Source: Clostridia bacterium
GTDB taxonomy: Bacteria > Bacillota > Clostridia > Oscillospirales > Acutalibacteraceae
DNA: 5,861 nt
Assembly: GCA_017437165.1 (NCBI GenBank)
Contig: JAFSBS010000319.1
Coordinates: forward strand, 1 to 5,861
Reading direction: 5' to 3'
Below the pieces are notes generated by a model. It saw only the letters and a program-made list of their open reading frames with translations, searched no databases and was not told where the DNA came from. Both the position numbers and the translations under genes were made by a program. This document shows, piece after piece, positions 1 to 5,309 of this stretch. Each line of letters starts with the position of its first letter. Position 1 is the first letter of the stretch.

Positions 1-2
1 CA

Positions 3-125
3 GAAGACGTAAAAAATAGTAAAATTAGATATGCTTTAGAAGGATATTTATATCCAGATACTTATGAATTATTAAATAAAGATGTTAGTCCAGAAGATAT
101 TGCTTATAAAATGCTTAATCAAATG
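3..125 (+). other. mltG: MltG (endolytic murein transglycosylase) internal fragment
   Basis: The first ~40 codons read as the region of MltG/YceG-like proteins around ALEGYLYPDTYEL (bases 36-74), followed by a helix ending KMLNQM. This LEGYLFPDTY-type motif is a hallmark of the family, which cleaves nascent peptidoglycan at the outer face of the membrane. In MltG the catalytic glutamate lies some 50-60 residues further on, so it is absent from this ORF. The left part of the gene (cytoplasmic tail, membrane helix, LysM-like region) is outside the window. The right limit is approximate: similarity to MltG fades at about 115-140, where the sequence becomes radical SAM-like. The call rests on one conserved motif and its flanks. 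Confidence 0.68.
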
Positions 126-1493
126 GAATATGTTTTAGAAAATTATAAATTTATTGACTATGTGCTTTCAGGTGAGGGCGAAGAAACATATCCATTATTA
201 TTAGATGTACTATCAAATAATGGTGATATATCAACTGTTCCTGGTTTATCTTACAGAAATTTTGGCGAGATTGTAAGTGTTCCGGAAAAAGAGTATTTGG
301 GTACACCTGTGAGTCCTTATAGTGACGAGTACTTCAACAATCTTAATGGTAAAATTACTTATATTGAAACAAGTCGTGGTTGCCCATTCAGATGTGCTTT
401 TTGCCTTTCCGGTAACACGTCACCCTTGAGATTTTTCGATTTAGAAAAAGTTAAAGAAGATATAATTAAAGTTGCCAACAGTGGTACTCAGACTGTTAAA
501 TTTATAGACAGAACCTTTAACGCTAATGCAAAAAGAGCAGATGAAATTATTAAATTTATAATAGATAATCGTGGTGACAAAATTCCGGAAAATGTTTGTT
601 TTCATTTTGAAATAGCAGGTGATATATTAAAAGAAGAAACTTTTAATATTTTAGAAAAAGCACCAAAGGGATTGTTTCAGTTAGAAATTGGTATGCAGTC
701 TTTTAACGAAAATACTTTAAAGGCGATTAACAGAAAGACTGACACAAAGAAACTTATTGAAAACATTAAACGCTTAATTTCATTCAAAAATATGCATATT
801 CATATTGATTTGATTGCAGGACTTACAGGAGAAGATTTAAAAAGTTTTGAAAGAAGTTTTGATATTGGTTACTCATTAGGCGCTAATATGCTTCAGATGG
901 GTTTTTTAAAACTTCTTTACGGAGCAGATATGCGAAAGTATCCTGAAAAATATCCTTGCAAATACTCACAAAATCCACCGTACGAAGTTACTGAAACACC
1001 GTGGCTTTCAAATGAAGAAATTATAAAACTCAAAAAATGTGAAGATGCTTTAGAAAGACTTTATAACAGCGGTAGATTTTTATTGACACTTGAGTATTTA
1101 ATAGGTAGTAAAATCTTTACACCGTTCCAGCTTTTCTATAAATTCGGTAATGAAATAGATGGAAACAAAATGAACCTTTCGGATTACGCAGTTCATATTT
1201 ATTATTTCTTTAAAGATTATGCAGACGAAGAAATATTAAGAGAAACTATTCTTTGTGATTTGCTTTCTTGCTCGTCTGCTTTGCAGATTCCTGTAATATT
1301 CAAAGTAGATGACCCACTCTATAAAAAAATAAAAAAACACTTTGCAAATATAAAGGGCGAACACAACAAAATCGCAATACTCTATAAAACCAATAGGGTA
1401 TTTGTTGTAAACCAGAATAGCGAAAAAGACTTTTTTGGTAGATTCAGTGGTAAGTATTATGATTTGGATGAATTTAAAAACACGGATAATTGA
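3..1493 (+). CDS. Radical SAM protein (B12-binding/DUF4080 type), 5' end joined in frame to an MltG fragment; partial at left edge
   Basis: The frame is open from base 3, giving 496 visible residues. Counting from the Met at 111, residues 7-31 (ending GEGEETYPLLL) match the last strand and helix of a cobalamin-binding domain. The radical SAM core follows, with the 4Fe-4S motif CPFRCAFC (Cys91, Cys95, Cys98; bases 381-404) after ETSRG. A barrel segment contains IGMQSFNENTLKAINR (about 193-208). The C-terminal ~150 residues resemble the DUF4080 tail. Family members normally begin with a complete ~130-residue B12 domain. Here almost all of it is missing, replaced by MltG-like sequence, so cobalamin binding is not expected. 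Neither Met111 nor Met123 has a ribosome-binding site, and both lie inside the continuous frame, so neither is a natural start. The substrate is unknown. The TGA stop lies inside the terminator hairpin. The radical SAM call is secure; the DUF4080 subfamily is probable. Confidence 0.85.
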   Translation, partial: EDVKNSKIRYALEGYLYPDTYELLNKDVSPEDIAYKMLNQMEYVLENYKFIDYVLSGEGEETYPLLLDVLSNNGDISTVPGLSYRNFGEIVSVPEKEYLGTPVSPYSDEYFNNLNGKITYIETSRGCPFRCAFCLSGNTSPLRFFDLEKVKEDIIKVANSGTQTVKFIDRTFNANAKRADEIIKFIIDNRGDKIPENVCFHFEIAGDILKEETFNILEKAPKGLFQLEIGMQSFNENTLKAINRKTDTKKLIENIKRLISFKNMHIHIDLIAGLTGEDLKSFERSFDIGYSLGANMLQMGFLKLLYGADMRKYPEKYPCKYSQNPPYEVTETPWLSNEEIIKLKKCEDALERLYNSGRFLLTLEYLIGSKIFTPFQLFYKFGNEIDGNKMNLSDYAVHIYYFFKDYADEEILRETILCDLLSCSSALQIPVIFKVDDPLYKKIKKHFANIKGEHNKIAILYKTNRVFVVNQNSEKDFFGRFSGKYYDLDEFKNTDN

Positions 1494-1514
1494 GTTTTCT
1501 CAATTATCCGTGTT
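1479..1514. terminator. Bidirectional intrinsic terminator between convergent genes
   Basis: A perfect 16-bp inverted repeat (left arm 1479-1494, right arm 1499-1514) encloses a TTTT loop. On the minus strand the hairpin is followed by a run of five T (GTGTTTTTAAATT), so it is a strong terminator for the MgtC-family gene. On the plus strand the downstream run is weak (GTGTTCTATTAT), but the stem is strong enough to serve the radical SAM gene. The TGA stop of the radical SAM gene (1491-1493) is part of the left arm. Confidence 0.85.
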
Positions 1515-1549
1515 CTATTATCTAACATCTAAAACCTAATACCTGACAT
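1515..1549. repeat. Five degenerate tandem heptamers, consensus about CTAANAY
   Basis: Reading the plus strand in steps of seven from 1515 gives CTATTAT, CTAACAT, CTAAAAC, CTAATAC and CTGACAT. All begin CT and have A at position 6, and four begin CTA. The array starts on the base after the terminator's right arm and ends on the first base of the MgtC-family stop codon, so it fills the whole gap. On the minus strand it lies in the 3' untranslated region of that gene, between its stop codon and the hairpin. I do not recognise it as a named repeat family, and its function is unknown. The units are short and imperfect, so chance cannot be ruled out. Confidence 0.55.
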
Positions 1550-2256
1550 CAAAGCGAAATCGAAATTATATATTCATCATCTTTCAAAATCTCTTTAATT
1601 TCATTGAATGAAAAAGCGTTGTGCGTTTTTAAATCAAATTTACAATAAATAACATTATCTTTTTTCTCTATATCCGTTGTCATAATATCGACACCTTTTT
1701 TATGAAGTATTTCTTCAACATGGTCGAGGGCAACGGGGTCATTTTTTATTTTTAATTTAACTGAAGTTGCAACTGTGTTTTCAATAGGAACAAATCTGTG
1801 AATGAAAATCTGAATTAAAAGAAGAACAATTGTTGCGTAAACACCTATTCCGTACATACCTGCACCAATTGCAAGACCTATACCTGCAGTTGCCCAAATA
1901 CCGGCGGCGGTTGTAAGACCTTTAATAGAGCCTTTATAAATAATAATACCACTACCTAAAAAGCTGACACCTGTAATTATGTTAGCAGCAAGTCTTGAAC
2001 CATCAAACTTAACATTATCATATAAGAATAAATCAAAAAATCCGTATTTACTTACAATCATCATAAGAGCAGAGCCGAGTGCGACAATAATATGTGTACG
2101 AAGCCCGGCTTCTTTTTGTCTGAATGTTCTTTCGAGACCGATTCCGGCACCGCAGATTGCAGAAACAATAAGTCTGCAAAGGTAAGGCAACGCATCTTTA
2201 AAATCTGCAACAACTTCCCAGAATAAATCGGAAAATGCTTCTTTCAAACTTAACAC
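1549..2256 (-). CDS. MgtC/SapB family membrane protein
   Basis: A 235-residue protein of the MgtC/SapB family. The N-terminal membrane domain has about five hydrophobic helices (roughly 25-41, 53-70, 89-107, 112-129 and 131-153). It carries the family signatures GAGIGLERTFRQKEAGLRTH (36-55), SRLAANIITGVSFLGSGII (87-105) and GLTTAAGIWATAGIGLAIGAG (113-133). Residues from about 163 on form a soluble ACT-like domain, as in longer family members. In enterobacteria and mycobacteria MgtC supports growth in low magnesium and inside macrophages, and modulates the F-type ATP synthase. The role in Clostridia is less clear and I infer only ion or envelope homeostasis. The GTG at 2256 lies one base after AAGGAG (2258-2263), which is too close. 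TTG at 2247, ten bases from the same site, may be the real start, giving 232 residues. The gene is a single unit, divergent from spoIVA and convergent with the radical SAM gene. Confidence 0.92.
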   Translation of the reverse strand: MLSLKEAFSDLFWEVVADFKDALPYLCRLIVSAICGAGIGLERTFRQKEAGLRTHIIVALGSALMMIVSKYGFFDLFLYDNVKFDGSRLAANIITGVSFLGSGIIIYKGSIKGLTTAAGIWATAGIGLAIGAGMYGIGVYATIVLLLIQIFIHRFVPIENTVATSVKLKIKNDPVALDHVEEILHKKGVDIMTTDIEKKDNVIYCKFDLKTHNAFSFNEIKEILKDDEYIISISL

Positions 2257-2297
2257 ACTCCTTCGTTTTAATTTGAGTCGATTAAATATAATTAATA

Positions 2298-2326
2298 ATT
2301 ATACTACAATATATATGTTCTGTCAA
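2298..2326 (-). promoter_or_regulatory. Consensus housekeeping (sigma-A) promoter of the MgtC-family gene
   Basis: On the minus strand TTGACA (2326-2321) and TATAAT (2303-2298) are separated by exactly 17 bases. Both hexamers are perfect matches to the vegetative consensus. Transcription would start near 2291, leaving a leader of about 35 bases. That is too short for a riboswitch and long enough for the AAGGAG site at 2263-2258. A promoter this good predicts constitutive or repressor-controlled expression. I see no clear operator palindrome. Confidence 0.85.
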
Positions 2327-2340
2327 ATTAAAAATATGTG

Positions 2341-2369
2341 TAATAATACTGTCATCTTCTTCATATCTT
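2341..2369 (+). promoter_or_regulatory. Candidate sigma-E-type promoter of spoIVA
   Basis: TAATAAT at 2341-2347 matches six of seven positions of the Bacillus subtilis sigma-E -35 consensus (KMATATT). After a 14-base spacer, CATATCTT at 2362-2369 shares CATA and the final T with the -10 consensus CATACAMT. The start would fall near 2375, about 19 bases before the ribosome-binding site. spoIVA is a known sigma-E (mother-cell) gene in Bacillus, which supports the reading. The region is AT-rich and the -10 match is partial, so this is a candidate only. No good sigma-A promoter is visible on this strand. Confidence 0.45.
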
Positions 2370-2408
2370 TTAAAGAAAGATAATAGAAAGTACAAGGGGG
2401 AAGGACTT

Positions 2409-3887
2409 ATGACAGATACTACTATCTATCAGGATATTGAAACACGAACAGGCGGTGATATTTATATAGGAGTTGTAGGACCCGTAAGAACAGGTAAATC
2501 AACATTTATTAAAAAATTTATGGAATCGCTTGTTATACCCAATATCGAAAGTTTACATAAAAAAGAACGTGCACAAGATGAACTGCCACAATCTGCAGCA
2601 GGCAGAACTATTATGACAACAGAGCCAAAATTTATTCCTGAAGAAGCAGTCAGAATTGAGTTGCCTGAAAAAGCGTCGCTTAATGTAAGGCTCATTGACT
2701 GCGTAGGTTACATAGTACCGAGTTCATTAGGGTATATTGAAAATGAGCAACCAAGAATGGTAAAAACACCTTGGTTTGAAGACGAAGTTCCTTTTAATAT
2801 GGCAGCAGAAATAGGTACAGAAAAAGTAATTACCGAACACTCAACAATTGGTCTCGTTGTTACAACTGATGGCACTATAAGTGATATTCCACGGGCGGAG
2901 TATGAAGAGGCAGAAGAAAGAGTAATAAAAGAACTTAAAGAAATAAACAAACCATTTGTTGTAGTTCTTAACTCTGTTTCACCAGCTTCCCAAGAGGTTG
3001 TATCGCTTTCAAATGAACTTTCAAATAAATATTCTGTGCCGGTTATTCCTGTGAATTGTCTTGAATTAACAGAAATTGAAATAACAGAAATTTTAAGTTC
3101 AATACTTTATCGTTTTCCTGTTCAGGAAATCAGTGTTGAAATTCCGTCGTGGGTTATGTCATTAAGTCATGACCATTGGCTTCGTTCTTCGCTTTGTAAT
3201 TCTGTTAAAGAATCTTCAGTTGATATTAACTGTGTTGCTGATATCGGTTCATTACTTGTTGGTATTGAGTCCAATGAATATGTAACAACAGCATCTATAA
3301 ATAAAATTGATTTAGGTAATGGTACTGCAATAATTTCTACAAATTTAAAAAGCGAATTATTCTACAAAATTATTGAAGAACAAACAGGACTTGAAATTGG
3401 TAGTGAGCAAGGTCTCGTTAACTGCCTTAATCAACTTTCAAAAATCAAAAAGAAATACGACAGATTAGAAAGCGCATTAGAAGAAGTTGAGGCAACCGGT
3501 TATGGTATTGTTATGCCTGATATCGATGAATTAACATTAAAAGAACCGGAAATTGTAAAACAAGGTGGTCGCTATGGTGTAAGACTGTCTGCATCAGCAC
3601 CGTCAATTCATCTTTTAAAAGCAGATATTGAAACGGAGGTAGCACCGGTTGTAGGTACCGAAAGTCAGTCTGAAGAACTTATCAAATATCTTCTTAATGA
3701 ATTTGAAGAAGACCCGCTTAAAATCTGGGAATCAGATATTTTTGGTAAATCTCTCAATGAGCTTGTAAATGAAGGTCTGCGTAACAAACTTTGTCACATG
3801 CCACAAGACGCACGTGGTAAAATCCAGGAAACGCTTGAAAAGATAATAAATGAGGGTTGTAGCGGTCTTATTTGTATAATTTTATAA
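2409..3887 (+). CDS. spoIVA: SpoIVA, stage IV sporulation protein A (spore coat morphogenetic ATPase)
   Basis: SpoIVA is a cytoskeletal ATPase made in the mother cell. It polymerises on the outer forespore membrane, where SpoVM anchors it, to form the basement layer of the spore coat. In B. subtilis it is also needed for cortex formation. The 492-residue length equals that of the Bacillus protein. The N-terminal P-loop domain, related to translation-factor GTPases, shows Walker A GPVRTGKST (24-32), a switch-like GRTIMTTEPKF (65-75, paired threonines 70-71), a Walker B-type LIDCVGY (95-101), and LNS (187-189) where GTPases carry NKxD. Middle and C-terminal domains follow, ending in the hydrophobic GLICIIL. 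A strong site AAGGGGGAAGGA (2394-2405) precedes ATG2409 and fixes the start. It is transcribed alone, with its own terminator 6 bases after the stop. It marks the host as a spore former. Confidence 0.97.
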   Translation: MTDTTIYQDIETRTGGDIYIGVVGPVRTGKSTFIKKFMESLVIPNIESLHKKERAQDELPQSAAGRTIMTTEPKFIPEEAVRIELPEKASLNVRLIDCVGYIVPSSLGYIENEQPRMVKTPWFEDEVPFNMAAEIGTEKVITEHSTIGLVVTTDGTISDIPRAEYEEAEERVIKELKEINKPFVVVLNSVSPASQEVVSLSNELSNKYSVPVIPVNCLELTEIEITEILSSILYRFPVQEISVEIPSWVMSLSHDHWLRSSLCNSVKESSVDINCVADIGSLLVGIESNEYVTTASINKIDLGNGTAIISTNLKSELFYKIIEEQTGLEIGSEQGLVNCLNQLSKIKKKYDRLESALEEVEATGYGIVMPDIDELTLKEPEIVKQGGRYGVRLSASAPSIHLLKADIETEVAPVVGTESQSEELIKYLLNEFEEDPLKIWESDIFGKSLNELVNEGLRNKLCHMPQDARGKIQETLEKIINEGCSGLICIIL

Positions 3888-3892
3888 AAATA

Positions 3893-3923
3893 AAGGGTAG
3901 CATTTGCTATCCTTAATTTTTTT
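3893..3923 (+). terminator. Intrinsic terminator of spoIVA
   Basis: AAGGGTAGC (3893-3901) pairs with GCTATCCTT (3906-3914) in a 9-bp stem containing one G-T pair and an ATTT loop. Two bases later comes a run of seven T (3917-3923). It begins six bases after the spoIVA stop and separates that gene from the oxidoreductase downstream. Confidence 0.88.
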
Positions 3924-3959
3924 AAAATTTCTTCACATAATATTATTGGTGATTTTATA

Positions 3960-5273
3960 ATGAATTCAATTTGGGGAAATTCAGAAGATTTAAAAAATTT
4001 TAAGACATTAAAAGGAGATTTGAGAACTGATGTTTTAATTATTGGTGGGGGTATTACAGGCGTTTTGCTTGCACACAAATTGCAAGAGTTTGGTGTACAG
4101 TATGCACTTGTTGAAGCAGACAGAGTGTGTAATGGTGTTACCCGTAATACAACTGCCAAAATTACATCGCAACACTCGTTGATTTACAGTAAAATTTTAA
4201 AGGAATATGGCTTGGAAAAAGCAAAATTGTATTATAACTCTAACCAGGAAGCATTAAATGAGTTTCGTGTTAAATGCAACGAAATTGATTGTGATTTTGT
4301 GGAACAGGATTCTTTTGTTTATTCTTTAAACAGGACCGATAAAATCAATGAAGAATTGGAAGCACTTGATAAAATTGGTGCAGAATTTGAATATATTAAA
4401 TCAGTTTCTTTACCATTTACGATTGCGGGAGCAATCAAATTTAAAAAACAGGCACAATTTAATCCTTTAAAATTCGTAAGTAATATTATAAATAACTTGA
4501 ATATATATGAAAATACAAAGATTCTTGGTTTTGATGGAGAAGCATTTGTAACTGACAAGGGACGTATTTTTTCAAATAAAACTGTAGTTGCAACACACTT
4601 CCCGATTTTTAATAAATTCGGGTTATATTTCTTGAAACTTTATCAGGAGAGGTCTTATGTTTTAGCGCTTAAAGAAGCAAAGACCGTTGGTGGAATGTAT
4701 ATAGATGAAAATCCTACAGGACTTTCTTTCAGGAATTATAAAGATATGCTTTTACTTGGTGGCGGTTCCCATCGTACAGGTAAAGAAGGTGGGAATTGGC
4801 ACGAACTTACTAAAATTAAAAATCAGTTTTATCCACTATCAAAAGAAGAAGCACGATGGGCAACACAGGATTGTATGTCCCTGGATGGTATTCCCTATAT
4901 TGGTGAATATTCAAAAGTTGCACCCAATATTTATGTTGCAACAGGTTTTAATAAATGGGGAATGACATCATCTATGGTTGCAAGTAATTTGTTGTGTGAC
5001 TTGATAATGGGAGTTGCGAATGAATACTCAGAATTATATCTGCCATCAAGGAAAATCTTACACCCGCAACTATTTAATAATATTGTTGAAAATACTTTGA
5101 ATCTTATAACGCCAACTACACCACGTTGTCCCCATTTAGGTTGCGCATTAAAATGGAATAATGCGGAAAAAAGTTGGGAGTGTCCATGTCATGGTTCAAG
5201 ATTTAATGAAGATGGTAATTTGTTAGATAATCCGGCAACTGCAGACTTAAAAATAAAGCATAGAAACCAATAA
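3960..5273 (+). CDS. FAD-dependent oxidoreductase (DAO family) with short C-terminal Rieske [2Fe-2S] domain
   Basis: A 437-residue flavoprotein of the D-amino-acid-oxidase-like (DadA/GlpO) superfamily fused to a Rieske centre. The N-terminal Rossmann motif is DVLIIGGGITG (24-34, GxGxxG at 29-34), with the ribose-binding acid E52 in LVEAD. A C-terminal FAD-binding segment, DGIPYIGEYSKVAPNIYVATG (309-329), precedes GFNKWGMTSS. Rieske ligands are Cys390/His392 (CPHLGC) and Cys408/His411 (CPCHGSRF). Cys395 and Cys410 stand at the usual disulfide positions. The Rieske part is only about 50 residues and lacks the N-terminal strands of a full domain. There is no signal peptide or membrane helix, so it is probably cytoplasmic. 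It likely passes electrons between an organic substrate, the flavin and the cluster; the substrate is unknown. The ribosome-binding site before ATG3960 is weak (GGTGAT, 3948-3953). The gene lies 72 bases after spoIVA, beyond that gene's terminator. No convincing promoter of its own is visible. Confidence 0.92.
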   Translation: MNSIWGNSEDLKNFKTLKGDLRTDVLIIGGGITGVLLAHKLQEFGVQYALVEADRVCNGVTRNTTAKITSQHSLIYSKILKEYGLEKAKLYYNSNQEALNEFRVKCNEIDCDFVEQDSFVYSLNRTDKINEELEALDKIGAEFEYIKSVSLPFTIAGAIKFKKQAQFNPLKFVSNIINNLNIYENTKILGFDGEAFVTDKGRIFSNKTVVATHFPIFNKFGLYFLKLYQERSYVLALKEAKTVGGMYIDENPTGLSFRNYKDMLLLGGGSHRTGKEGGNWHELTKIKNQFYPLSKEEARWATQDCMSLDGIPYIGEYSKVAPNIYVATGFNKWGMTSSMVASNLLCDLIMGVANEYSELYLPSRKILHPQLFNNIVENTLNLITPTTPRCPHLGCALKWNNAEKSWECPCHGSRFNEDGNLLDNPATADLKIKHRNQ

Positions 5274-5288
5274 TGGCTTCTATGCTTT
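5255..5288. terminator. Bidirectional intrinsic terminator between convergent genes
   Basis: AAAGCATAGAA (5255-5265) and TTCTATGCTTT (5278-5288) form a perfect 11-bp stem. After one A/C mismatch, CC pairs with GG, leaving a loop of AATAAT. On the minus strand the hairpin runs into GCTTTATTTTTAAG, a good T-rich tract for terminating the lyase gene, whose stop lies 21 bases upstream. The plus-strand tail (GCTTTTGAGTTG) is weaker. The TAA stop of the oxidoreductase (5271-5273) sits in the apical loop, and its last codons form the left arm. Confidence 0.8.
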
Positions 5289-5309
5289 TGAGTTGTATAT
5301 TCTTTTAAA

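Noticed and set aside
111..113. Met at 111 as the true start of the radical SAM gene
   Set aside because: There is no ribosome-binding site at proper spacing, and the frame stays open and protein-like upstream to the window edge.
3..1493. A genuine bifunctional murein transglycosylase/radical SAM enzyme
   Set aside because: The MltG part ends before the catalytic glutamate and the B12 domain is nearly gone. The two activities also belong on opposite sides of the membrane.
1979..2185. Plus-strand ORF of 68 codons inside the MgtC-family gene
   Set aside because: It is antisense to a well-supported gene, has no ribosome-binding site and no recognisable domain.
2257..2291. A magnesium-sensing leader upstream of the MgtC-family gene
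   Set aside because: The predicted leader is only about 35 bases, too short for a known Mg2+ riboswitch, and has no stable hairpin.
2462..2950. Two minus-strand ORFs (77 and 80 codons) inside spoIVA
   Set aside because: They lie antisense to strongly conserved SpoIVA motifs and are low-complexity, Ser-rich mirror products of the coding strand.
3914..3943. Sigma-E-like boxes (TAATTTT, 15 bases, CATAATAT) before the oxidoreductase
   Set aside because: The predicted start near 3950 would fall inside the ribosome-binding site and leave a ~10-base leader. The boxes overlap the spoIVA T-tract and are probably chance AT-rich matches.
3794..4159. Minus-strand ORF of 121 codons across the spoIVA-oxidoreductase junction
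   Set aside because: It reads through the spoIVA terminator and both coding ends, and has no start signals or family resemblance.
4319..4965. Minus-strand 79-codon and plus-strand 86-codon ORFs inside the oxidoreductase gene
   Set aside because: They are alternative frames of a gene with clear FAD-binding motifs and have no independent support.
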